From the NCBI RefSeq assembly GCF_002285435.1, contig NZ_NSBT01000020.1, positions 62,001 to 126,000 of the forward strand: a stretch of DNA of 64,000 nt, written 5' to 3'. Every line of letters begins with the position of its first letter. Positions within the stretch are counted from its first letter, which is position 1. The DNA is from Actibacterium ureilyticum. GTDB taxonomy: Bacteria; Pseudomonadota; Alphaproteobacteria; Rhodobacterales; Rhodobacteraceae. The notes beneath the pieces are model-generated. The model saw nothing but the letters and a program-made list of their open reading frames with translations. It made no database searches and was not told the DNA's origin. Shown in pieces: positions 26,064-34,424 of the stretch. The translations under genes were made by a program, and so were the position numbers.

Positions 26064-29000
26064 TCAGTAGCTGATCGCGTCCGCGTCCAGCAGTTGATCC
26101 AGTGTGATCGAGGTGTCTTCCAGCAGGACGGTATCGATATAGTCGTTGCCCTTGCCGTCGACATTCACGGAAATCAGGGTCGAGTCGCCCTGTTGCGTGA
26201 CCTTGACGTATTCCGACAGGTTGTCTTCGGTGGCGCCGTCGAACACTTTGCGGAAGCTCAGCTCGTCGCCCAGGCTGGCCGAGAAATCGGTGACCGTATC
26301 GACGCCGTGGCCGATCGCGCTGGCGCGGAATTCGAAGCTGTCCTCGCCATCGCCACCGGTCAACAGATCCTCGCCCCGGCCGCCGACGATGCGGTCGTCG
26401 CCGCTGCCGCCGTCGATTTCGTCATTGCCACCGTTGCCCAGCAGACGGTCGTCGCCGGCCCCGCCGCTGACGATGTCGTCGCCCGAACGGCCCTGCAGGT
26501 GATCGTTGCCACCGTAACCATAGAGCATGTCATCGCCAGCAAAGGCCACCATGGTATCGGCCGCATCGGTGCCGTTCATGGTTTCCGCCGCATTGGTGCC
26601 ATCGAACACGTTCGGCTCGGCGCTGTCACCGTCGGACTGGACGTCCTGGTTGACAGTGTCACCGCCACCCGTCCCGGTGTCGGGGGTGCTGTCGGTTTCG
26701 TCGCTCGTGGTGCCGTCAACCTCGCCGCCGATCAGCAGCTGGCCGGATTTATAGAGCGCGTCCAGGTCCAGATCCGAAACACCGGGCAGAACCGCGATGC
26801 GCACGAAATTGTCACCTTGGCCATCGACATCGACCGACAGGAAGGACCGCTTGTTGGTCGATTCCAGCTGGACGAAATCGCTGAGGTTGCTGCCCGCGGT
26901 GAAGGCCTCGGCGCTGATGATCTCGCTCAGGTCCAGGATGTCGCCCTCGGACGGGTCGAAATCGGCGATGTTGTCGACATTGCCGTCGATCACGCTGATC
27001 ACGAAGGTATCCGCCCCGGCATCGCCTTTCAGAACGTCTTTGCCCGCGCCGCCGTCCAGGCGGTCATCGCCGGCCCGACCGCGGATCGTGTCCGCGCCGG
27101 CCAGACCGTAGAACGCGTCATCCTCGGACGATCCGACCAGCTTGTCGCCGCCGCTCGTGCCCTCGGCGATGATATAGTCGCCATTGTCGGTCGGTTCGTC
27201 CGGCGTTTCGTCTACGGGCGTTTCATCGACCGGTGTTTCATCGACGGGGGTCTCGTCCACCGGTGTCTCGTCGACCGGGGTCTCATCCACCGGCGTTTCA
27301 TCAACGGGTGTCTCATCGACCGGGGTTTCATCCACCGGCGTCTCGTCAACCGGTGTTTCATCGACCGGATCGCCGCCATTGCCGTGCGAATGGTCACCCG
27401 AACCGCCGCTGTTGTCGCTTGTGGGCTCGCCCGTCGTCGCGTCGAAGCCGAAGTCGAAATCGGGGTTGTTGATCTGGGGCTCGGTCCAGTCGGTCAGCTC
27501 GTACTGCTTCAGGAAGCTTTCATCGAAGGCTGACACGTCGATTTCGATGATCACCGGGTGCTGGTCGCCCGTCAGACGGTCCGTGATCCAGTTCACCACC
27601 GGGACGACCCAGGTGCCGTCGGCCTTTTCCAGCGTTCCGTGGATTTCCAGGAACTGCTCCAGCGTCATGGTCTTGTCGCCATTGCCGAACTTGACCGAGA
27701 CGCCTTCGAAATCCTTGCTGGTGCCGGTGCCCTTGGGGGTTTTCGCGATCACGTATTCGTTGAAGTTGCGCACGCCGACGCTGTCGATCGTGATGCCGGT
27801 GATGTTCAGGCTGTAATCGCCCGGGCCCAGCGTCAGATCGGCATCCGCATCGGGGATGAACACGACCTCGTCGACCGGTGTCAGGGTCGAGCTGTCGATG
27901 ATCTGGGGCATCGGGTTGGTATAGTCGATATCGTGATAGAGATCGTAATACTTGATCAGCTCGTTCTTCAGCGAGGCGGAGTCCACATTCGCCAGAAGGT
28001 CATTCAGCACGAATTCGTTTTTGACATCGGTGAATGTCACGTCGATCAACGAGGATTCGTGGTTCACGCCCAGCGCGCGCCAGCCGGTGTCGAACCCGTC
28101 GATTTCCACGTCGTTCAGAACGACCGACGATGTCTTGCGCTCGATCCGCATCGCGGTTCCGGTGCCGATCCAGGTCGAGTCCATGAACAGATAGTTCGAC
28201 GCATAGTTTTTCAGGCTGACGCCGCTGCCACCGCCCCAGATCGTGAAGTCCTTGATCACGCTCATCGTGTCGGTGTCATCGGAATACTGGCGGTGGAACA
28301 CCAGGAAGGCGGTGCCGTTGGCAATGGATTCATTGCCTTCGAAATGGTTGATCGCCGGTTCTTCGTGGTCGATCGCCTCGTCAAAGGGCGAGGGGTCGTA
28401 CTGGATGTTATAGCGCTCGAACATCTTGCGGTGGGCGCCATCGACGGTCGAAGGCTCGTCGAAAATCTCGTTGCCTTCCCAGTTCCAGCCGATTTTCGAG
28501 TTCGCCGCGATGTTGTCATACTGGATGATGACCCGCGACTGGTTCTCATAGGCGATGCCTTCCGAGCCGAAGCCGGCATCGACGCCGTCCTCGTGGCCCA
28601 GCGTGTGGGTGACCAGGTTACCGACCCAGGCGCCCTGTTCGTTGCCCAGCTCCGACACGATGCCCGCGCCGACGATATCCTGGACGAAGTTGTCCATGAT
28701 CATCGCGTTGGAATTGTGCTGGACGATGCCCCAGCCCGGGCCGCCATTGACCGCGTTGCCGGAAATCATTGACAGGGCTGCGTCGCCGTCACCGGTATGG
28801 TGCAGGTGGATCGGATAGCGACCCTCGACATTGCTGCCGACCTCTTCCGCGTTCTTGTCGGTACGGCCCATGTCGTCGAATTCGGCATTCAGGACCGAGT
28901 TCGCGAATTCGCCGTGGTCGACCTCGCCGTTCATCATCATCAGGTGGCCGCGCACACCGTCGGGATTTTCCGAGCTGAAGACCACGTTGCGGCTGGAATT

Positions 29001-29762
29001 GGCGACATAGGTGTCGATGTCGTCGTACCCCGCCGGGGTGGTGTGGTCGTATTCAAGCGCCTTGTCGAAGATGATCTTGTCGCCTTCGATGGCGACGATC
29101 GTGCGCTCTTCGTCCTGGCTTTTCATCTGGCCGTTGGCGTCGACGCTGGCGTTTTCGGTGCCGATCAGAACGATCGTGTCGCCGATTTCCCAGTTGTCCA
29201 GGTCACCTTCGACGGTGATCGACTTCGACCCTTTGGTCGCGCCGTCTTCGATCACCAGATAGGGTTCCTTTTCGGCGCCCATGATGTCGACATGACCCCA
29301 TGCGACGATGCCACGGGTCAGAAGCTCTGGGTCGTGGCTGGTGTCGATGGCACCGTCGACAAAAACGATCTCGGCGGTGTAATCGGCGCCAATGGGGGTC
29401 GCCTCGTCCGATCCACCTTCGCCGTGCATCGAACCGATTTCCAGGTTGGATCCTTCCGCAGTCAGGATCGTGTCGACCACCATCTTGGTGTCGGCCTCGC
29501 GCTCCCATGTCAGGGTGCCGTCGACGCGGACGAAATCCAGTTCGGTGTCGCTGTAAACGTCATAGGTGACGGTCACACCGGCGGGGATATAGACATCGGC
29601 CCCCTCGTCGGGAACCTTGCCGCCTTCCCAGGTGTTGGGATCGGACCAGTCGCCGTTATTCACCGCCTTGTGCGTTGCCATATGCGGCATGAACAGATCG
29701 TCGATCATGCCCGAATGCTCGTGCATGGTCGTGCCCGTCATATCGTCGGAAGTCATATCCAT
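26064..29762 (-). CDS. Secreted G8-domain / right-handed beta-helix protein with RTX repeats
   Basis: A 1232-residue acidic protein with no N-terminal signal peptide, as expected for a type I secretion substrate. Residues about 35-170 form a G8 domain (NGDWSDPNTWEGGKVP through IPAGVTVTYD). A parallel beta-helix region follows (about 260-560; AVNGGPGWGIVQHNSNAMIMDN-type rungs). Eleven tandem PVDET units occupy residues about 800-854 (DNA 27202-27366). Two calcium-binding RTX blocks lie near 862-925 and 1050-1143 (GGAGDDRLLGNGGNDEIDGG). The C-terminal 90 residues are a typical secretion target. G8 plus beta-helix proteins bind or cleave polysaccharides (as in CEMIP), so a role in EPS anchoring or cleavage is plausible but not shown. 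No type I exporter gene is in the window. Confidence 0.88.
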   Translation of the reverse strand: MDMTSDDMTGTTMHEHSGMIDDLFMPHMATHKAVNNGDWSDPNTWEGGKVPDEGADVYIPAGVTVTYDVYSDTELDFVRVDGTLTWEREADTKMVVDTILTAEGSNLEIGSMHGEGGSDEATPIGADYTAEIVFVDGAIDTSHDPELLTRGIVAWGHVDIMGAEKEPYLVIEDGATKGSKSITVEGDLDNWEIGDTIVLIGTENASVDANGQMKSQDEERTIVAIEGDKIIFDKALEYDHTTPAGYDDIDTYVANSSRNVVFSSENPDGVRGHLMMMNGEVDHGEFANSVLNAEFDDMGRTDKNAEEVGSNVEGRYPIHLHHTGDGDAALSMISGNAVNGGPGWGIVQHNSNAMIMDNFVQDIVGAGIVSELGNEQGAWVGNLVTHTLGHEDGVDAGFGSEGIAYENQSRVIIQYDNIAANSKIGWNWEGNEIFDEPSTVDGAHRKMFERYNIQYDPSPFDEAIDHEEPAINHFEGNESIANGTAFLVFHRQYSDDTDTMSVIKDFTIWGGGSGVSLKNYASNYLFMDSTWIGTGTAMRIERKTSSVVLNDVEIDGFDTGWRALGVNHESSLIDVTFTDVKNEFVLNDLLANVDSASLKNELIKYYDLYHDIDYTNPMPQIIDSSTLTPVDEVVFIPDADADLTLGPGDYSLNITGITIDSVGVRNFNEYVIAKTPKGTGTSKDFEGVSVKFGNGDKTMTLEQFLEIHGTLEKADGTWVVPVVNWITDRLTGDQHPVIIEIDVSAFDESFLKQYELTDWTEPQINNPDFDFGFDATTGEPTSDNSGGSGDHSHGNGGDPVDETPVDETPVDETPVDETPVDETPVDETPVDETPVDETPVDETPVDETPVDETPDEPTDNGDYIIAEGTSGGDKLVGSSEDDAFYGLAGADTIRGRAGDDRLDGGAGKDVLKGDAGADTFVISVIDGNVDNIADFDPSEGDILDLSEIISAEAFTAGSNLSDFVQLESTNKRSFLSVDVDGQGDNFVRIAVLPGVSDLDLDALYKSGQLLIGGEVDGTTSDETDSTPDTGTGGGDTVNQDVQSDGDSAEPNVFDGTNAAETMNGTDAADTMVAFAGDDMLYGYGGNDHLQGRSGDDIVSGGAGDDRLLGNGGNDEIDGGSGDDRIVGGRGEDLLTGGDGEDSFEFRASAIGHGVDTVTDFSASLGDELSFRKVFDGATEDNLSEYVKVTQQGDSTLISVNVDGKGNDYIDTVLLEDTSITLDQLLDADAISY
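27202..27366 (-). repeat. Eleven tandem 15-base units coding PVDET
   Basis: Eleven in-frame copies of a 15-base unit encode an acidic Pro-Val-Asp-Glu-Thr linker between the beta-helix part and the first RTX block of the secreted protein. The copies differ at third codon positions (for example GGCGTTTCA, GGGGTCTCG and GGTGTCTCA on the plus strand) while the peptide stays the same. This indicates selection on the protein sequence rather than recent slippage. Confidence 0.95.
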
Positions 29763-30571
29763 CTTCGGTCGTTCCCCAAGCTTAATTCGCTATGCCTATT
29801 CGGCCGTCATCATCGGTCAGACATGTTGACCGCACAGGGTGTCCATATCCCTGGCGGAACGTGTCCGGTGGTGTCTGTAACTCGTCATGAAAGGCGATCT
29901 GCTCGAACAGAGAGGCGCGCCTGAACTATCGTACCGGGGTGCAAATCCAGTGGATCCGCGTTTGTTGTTTTCGTTCTCACTCGTCGTTTCGGGCCGGATA
30001 TTGTCGCCCGCAATGTCAAAATCCTCCGAATGCGCGATTGGCCGGGCATTTTGTCCCTGACCGTTACCGATCACGCCTGAAACATTCTGACATCTTTTTG
30101 TTAACGGCGCTTTGAAACGGACAAAACGCAAATGGTTAACTTTTACAAAAATCGGCAGGAAAGAGCCGAGTCCCGCATCCCTGCGTGCAGCTTCCCGCTC
30201 AATGACGAAGAAGTCAGCATCGTGGTGCTGGAAATCAGGGCATGCTTTTGTTGCGCTGCAGCAAAGCTGTGCAGATGCCGCGATTTTGCGGCGGCTGCGC
30301 GATTCTGCGTTGCAGAAACGCTGTAGGGGCAGAGCAGATCCAAGCATTTTCAAGGCACTAACAGTCCAAGTATTTCTCTCCACCCCGCCATTGACTGTCG
30401 GTTTCATTCGGGGCGAAAGAATGGCTGACTCGTGGTTCGAATCCGCTTTGTGGCCTGTTTGACCGGAAATCCGGACATGAAATTGCCTTGATTCCGCGAA
30501 ATCGCGGTAAATTTCCCGTAAAAGGCGAACAATTCAAAAGAGAGCAGCGGATTTGTCCATTGCGCAGGGAA
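29763..30571. other. 809-base noncoding region upstream of the G8/RTX gene
   Basis: No convincing gene is seen. Open frames here (for example 29817-30407 minus and 30112-30462 plus) have atypical composition and no family features. The centre (about 30060-30560) is less GC-rich than its surroundings. It contains hairpins such as GCCGC-GATTTT-GCGGC (about 30278-30293) and GCGTT-GCAGA-AACGC (about 30307-30321), and several TGCAG/CTGCA words. It likely holds the promoter and a long leader for the secreted protein gene; an undetected small RNA is possible. Confidence 0.5.
30251..30264 (+). promoter_or_regulatory. Candidate EPS operator upstream of the G8/RTX gene
   Basis: TTGCGCTGCAGCAA, an imperfect palindrome, resembles TTGCAGTTGCAGCAT found upstream of other EPS genes (43208 and 56750). 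It lies about 490 bases before the start of the secreted protein gene, which is far for a simple operator. Confidence 0.25.
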
Positions 30572-31822
30572 TCAGTTGCGCGAATCTGACCGCAGCCGGG
30601 TGATGGCGCAAAGCGCGCCAATCCAGAACAGCATATGGAACAGGACGAATGGCCGATAGAAATCGGATTCGGTAAATGTCCGGACCATCACCGCAAGGCT
30701 CTGGGTGAAGAAAAAGACATGCGGCAGCCCTCCCAGAACGAACACCCCGCGCAGGATCCAGCCCATTGCCCAAAGCATTGAAAACACGGCCAAGCTCAAT
30801 CCGACCAATCCTTGGTGTACTGCAATTTCAAAATAGCTGTTGTGAAAGTTGAAAGTGTTGCCAGGGCTTTTGTGGTATTCTTCGTAAATACGTCGAACCA
30901 GGGGGGACTCGGAGTATCTCCAGAACCCGTGTGCGCCGACACCCAGCAGGGGGCGATCCTCAATTTCTTGCCGGGCATAGTCCCACAACACCGTGCGCCC
31001 GGTCAGGGTGGTGTCCTTGTTGAAGGCGCGCAGCACCTGTTCGACCGGGTTTTCCTGATAGGTGGGCAGGATCATCGCGCCCGCCATGGTAACCATCCCC
31101 AGCAAAGCAAAGGCGGCGGCAAGTCGCTGCGGTTCCAGAAAATGCCCGCGCAACAGCAGCGCGCCAAAGAAATTCAGGCTACCCGTTGCCAGGCATAGAA
31201 GCATGGCGGTGGCCGATTGGCTGCGCAGGACCATGAAAAAGGCACAGATCGCCAGAAAAAGGGCGGCACTCCGCACCCGAAGCAGGCAGCGTCGATCGAG
31301 CAGCACTGCGGTGGATACGGTCCAGAGGATGGCCATGGAAATGCCCATCGGGTTTTTCTGCGGAAACAAGCCAATACGCGTGTTTTCGGTCGCAAGAAGG
31401 TAGTACAAGTTGATCAGCCCGACAAAGCCCGTTGCGACCAGCACGGCCAGGATGATCTGGCGCGGGGTCAGCCGTGTGGCCACCAGAAAGCAGATCATCA
31501 TCGTCAGCGTCAGATAGATCGCGTGTTTCAGCACCGCCGCCGGATCGACGGCCCAGAGCATCGACGTGAAGCACCACAACGGAAACAGAAACAATGGCCA
31601 GCCCCGCAGGAAAAGCGGCGCGAGCTTCACCCGGTCGCGAAAGATCGCCACCGCGAAATACAGCGCCAGCGGATACAGGATCAGCTGATCGCCCGGGAAT
31701 TGCACGAAGGTCACGCCGACCCACATCGCGAACAGGATGAATTCGCGCATGATGGGCGTGATCGTCAATCGCAGATCTTGATCCGGTCGACGGGCAATAT
31801 GGATATCGCTCGTGCTGCTCAT
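30572..31822 (-). CDS. EPS polymerase, O-antigen ligase/Wzy family (ExoQ-like)
   Basis: An integral membrane protein of about 416 residues with ten or more helices. The large periplasmic loop of the Wzy_C/ExoQ family carries LTGRTVLWDYARQEIEDRPLLGVG-type sequence (near residues 275-300) and FNFHNSYFEIAVHQGLVG (near 330). It polymerises lipid-linked repeat units in the periplasm under control of the ExoP-type protein. The ATG at 31822 is preferred because GGAACAAGCG precedes it; ATG 31843 has no ribosome site. It is transcribed away from the gene at 31973. Confidence 0.9.
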   Translation of the reverse strand: MSSTSDIHIARRPDQDLRLTITPIMREFILFAMWVGVTFVQFPGDQLILYPLALYFAVAIFRDRVKLAPLFLRGWPLFLFPLWCFTSMLWAVDPAAVLKHAIYLTLTMMICFLVATRLTPRQIILAVLVATGFVGLINLYYLLATENTRIGLFPQKNPMGISMAILWTVSTAVLLDRRCLLRVRSAALFLAICAFFMVLRSQSATAMLLCLATGSLNFFGALLLRGHFLEPQRLAAAFALLGMVTMAGAMILPTYQENPVEQVLRAFNKDTTLTGRTVLWDYARQEIEDRPLLGVGAHGFWRYSESPLVRRIYEEYHKSPGNTFNFHNSYFEIAVHQGLVGLSLAVFSMLWAMGWILRGVFVLGGLPHVFFFTQSLAVMVRTFTESDFYRPFVLFHMLFWIGALCAITRLRSDSRN

Positions 31823-31972
31823 CGCTTGTTCCATCTGCCCCATGGCAGGATATCAAAACCTTAAATGACCTCAAACTGCATCACACGGGTTTTCTTTCCC
31901 GATGTGACCCTGCGCGCCGTCGCAATTCGATAATGCCCCGTATATAGAGGCCTCATTAGCAGGAGACCAGCC

Positions 31973-32734
31973 ATGACCGAGCCGGTTCTGATCGATGGCC
32001 ATGTACATATTTATCCCGATTTCGATCTTTCGACCTTTCTGGACGCCGCATCGCGGAACTTCCCCGGGCGGCGGGGTTGCCTTCTTCTGACGGAAACGGC
32101 GCGCGACCATGCGTTTGCCGCGTTGCGCGACGCGCAGGGGCTGCCGGCGGGCTGGCAGGTGCAGACCTTTGCCGACGATCCGGCGGCGCTGTGCCTGCGG
32201 GGGAAGGATGCGGTGCTGTGGGTGATCGCCGGGTATCAACTGGTGTCGGCCGAGGGGATCGAGGTTCTGACCGTCTGCACCACGGATCGGTGGCCCGATG
32301 GCCTGACGCTGGACGAGATCATGGCCCGGCTGGCCGAGGCGGGGCGACCGGCGATCCTGCCGTGGGGTGTGGGCAAATGGATCGGGCGGCGGGGACAGAT
32401 CCTGGCCGACCTGCTGGACCGGGGCGTGCCGCCGGGCGTGCATCTGGGCGACAATGCGGGCCGCCCGGGTTTCTGGCACGAGCCGCCGCTGTTTGCGCGC
32501 GCGCGCGCGGCGGGGCTGGCGGTGTTGCCGGGCAGCGACCCATTGCCGGTGCCGGGCGGCGACCGCGATCCGGGGCGGTTCGGTTTCACGCTGAGCGGTG
32601 CGATCAGCGACAGTGCCCCGGCACAGGATATCGCCGCGCGTCTGGTCGGCCTGACCGCGCAGCCCGCGATGTTCGGGACGCGCACCGGCAGCCTGTCCTT
32701 TCTGCGCCAGCAGATACAGCTCCGGATGAAGTGA
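31973..32734 (+). CDS. Uncharacterised HxH-motif protein, possible metal-dependent hydrolase
   Basis: A 253-residue soluble protein that I cannot place in a named family. It begins MTEPVLIDGHVHIYPDFD, an amidohydrolase/PHP-like HxH metal-binding start. It later has LPWGVGKWIGRRG, VHLGDNAGRPGFWHEPP and LPGSDPLPVPGGD, arrangements that resemble the barrel segments of TIM-barrel hydrolases. A strong ribosome site (CAGGAG) fixes the start. It is 21 bases upstream of a GlpD-like dehydrogenase gene, so the two are probably co-transcribed and could act on the same metabolite. Confidence 0.7.
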   Translation: MTEPVLIDGHVHIYPDFDLSTFLDAASRNFPGRRGCLLLTETARDHAFAALRDAQGLPAGWQVQTFADDPAALCLRGKDAVLWVIAGYQLVSAEGIEVLTVCTTDRWPDGLTLDEIMARLAEAGRPAILPWGVGKWIGRRGQILADLLDRGVPPGVHLGDNAGRPGFWHEPPLFARARAAGLAVLPGSDPLPVPGGDRDPGRFGFTLSGAISDSAPAQDIAARLVGLTAQPAMFGTRTGSLSFLRQQIQLRMK

Positions 32735-32755
32735 ACAGCGGCAAGGGGCAGGCGG

Positions 32756-34282
32756 ATGAAGCGGGCAACACTGAGCGAGCTGTCGCAGAAGCCTTATGAC
32801 CTTCTGGTCGTGGGCGGGGGCATCTATGGCGTGATGGCGGCGCGGGATGCAGCGCTGCGCGGATTGCGCACGGCCATTGTCGATGGCGGCGATTGGGGCG
32901 GTCAGACCTCGTACAACTCGCTGAAGCTGATGCATGGCGGTATCCGCTATGTACAGCATCTGGATTTCGCGCGGCTGCGTGCCTCGGCGCGCGAACGGGC
33001 GTTCTGGCAGCGTGCCGGTGCGGATGTGGTCACGCCGCTGGACTTTGCGATTCCGATGCAGGGCTATGGCATCAAGGGGCCGATTGCTTTTGGTATCGCG
33101 GCGCAGCTGTATAATCTGGCCTCGGCCGGATTGCGGGGGCCGCATTACGGGCTGGCCCATGCGGTCGGCCCGCGAAAGGCGCGCGCACTGATGCAGGATC
33201 TGGCCCCGGCGGACCTGACCGGCGGGGGCGTCTGGCGTGACGGTCAGATCCAGGATGGCAATCGGCTGCTTCTGGCAGCGTTGCGCGCCGCGACCGATGC
33301 GGGGGCCGACGCGGCCAACCATGTCCTGGCCGAGGAACCGATCCTGCATCAGGGGCGGGTGATCGGCGCGCGGCTGAGCGACCGGATCAGCGGCGGCACG
33401 GCCGAGGTTCGGGCAAAGGTGACGTTGTCCTGCACCGGTGGCGCGGCGGCGGGGTTCGCGGCGCATGTGCTGCCCGATGGCGCGGCGCAGCAGGTGTTCC
33501 CGAAATTCGCGCGGGCGATGAACCTGGTGATCGACCGAAAGCTTTGCGCGCGTGGCATTGGCATCATCAGCCGCAGCCGGTCGGACGCGGTGGTCGACCG
33601 GGGCGGGCGGATGTATTTCCTGACCCCCTGGCAGGGACGCACGATCATCGGCACGCATGAATCCCCTTATGTGCCCGGCACGGATGGGCATATGCCCGAT
33701 CCGGCGCAGGTGCAGGCGTTCCTGGACGAGATCAATTTCGCGGCGCCGTCACTGAACCTTGGTCCAGAGGATGTCGCATTCTGCTACAGCGGGCTGATCC
33801 CGGCCGATATCGACGACGCGGCCAAGGCGGTGCAGCGGCAGACGCGCGGCACGTTGATCGACCATGCCCGTCATGGCGGCCCCGCCGGGCTGATCAGCTC
33901 GGTCGGTGTCAAATACACGACCGCACGGCTGATCGCCGAACGCGCGGTCGATCTGGCAATGCAGCAACTGGACCGCCCCGCCGTTGCCAGCCAAAGCTTC
34001 GACGCGGCGTTGCCCATCGGCGCGCCCGGCTATGACCCCGACCAGCCCGCCGCGCCGCAGGTCGCACGGGCCGTCACGGATGACATGGCCTGCACGTTGG
34101 AGGATCTGCTGTTCCGCCGCAGCCTGCTGGCCGAGCGCGGATTGCTGCGCGGAACAGAGGGCAGGGCGCGCATCGACGCGGCGGCCAGCGCCATGGCGCA
34201 CTGCCTGTCCTGGGACGAAACGGCGCGGGAATCGCAGGTTCAGGGGGTTCTGCGCACACTCCGTCAGCACAAATATGAATAA
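32756..34282 (+). CDS. GlpD-family FAD-dependent glycerol-3-phosphate dehydrogenase-like protein
   Basis: A 508-residue flavoprotein with an N-terminal FAD loop VVGGGIYGVMAARDAALRG and the GlpD family segments TSYNSLKLMHGGIRYV, LTPWQGRTIIGTHE and SSVGVKYTTARLIAERAVD. The C-terminal helical domain is present. The usual SS before N in GlpD is partly changed (QTSYNS). It may oxidise glycerol-3-phosphate or a related polyol phosphate. Its position between EPS genes suggests a role in supplying or recycling a substituent, but this is inference. A strong site AAGGGG precedes the ATG. Confidence 0.82.
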   Translation: MKRATLSELSQKPYDLLVVGGGIYGVMAARDAALRGLRTAIVDGGDWGGQTSYNSLKLMHGGIRYVQHLDFARLRASARERAFWQRAGADVVTPLDFAIPMQGYGIKGPIAFGIAAQLYNLASAGLRGPHYGLAHAVGPRKARALMQDLAPADLTGGGVWRDGQIQDGNRLLLAALRAATDAGADAANHVLAEEPILHQGRVIGARLSDRISGGTAEVRAKVTLSCTGGAAAGFAAHVLPDGAAQQVFPKFARAMNLVIDRKLCARGIGIISRSRSDAVVDRGGRMYFLTPWQGRTIIGTHESPYVPGTDGHMPDPAQVQAFLDEINFAAPSLNLGPEDVAFCYSGLIPADIDDAAKAVQRQTRGTLIDHARHGGPAGLISSVGVKYTTARLIAERAVDLAMQQLDRPAVASQSFDAALPIGAPGYDPDQPAAPQVARAVTDDMACTLEDLLFRRSLLAERGLLRGTEGRARIDAAASAMAHCLSWDETARESQVQGVLRTLRQHKYE

Positions 34283-34424
34283 TGTGTTATTATCCCTGTG
34301 AGTAACGCCCATTCGGCGGAATTTCGCTTGCCAGGTCAATGTCGGCTGGCGAATACTCTGTCCCGGGGGCGCGGGTGTGTTTGCGTGTTAACGAGTTTTA
34401 AGCGGGATTGAAGAGATAGATAAA

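Noticed and set aside
27202-27366. Regular short repeats that could suggest a CRISPR-like array
   Set aside because: Units are 15 bases without spacers and encode PVDET in frame inside a secreted protein, so this is a protein linker repeat.
29817-30407. A 196-codon minus-strand frame in the gap upstream of the G8/RTX gene
   Set aside because: Composition is unlike neighbouring genes, there is no ribosome site or recognisable motif, and it crosses the likely promoter region.
34283-34424. A frameshift explaining the missing sqdB start
   Set aside because: I found no nearby ATG with a ribosome site in another frame that a single-base change would join to the sqdB frame, and the frame itself is intact from 34392. 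An ATC start is the simpler reading.
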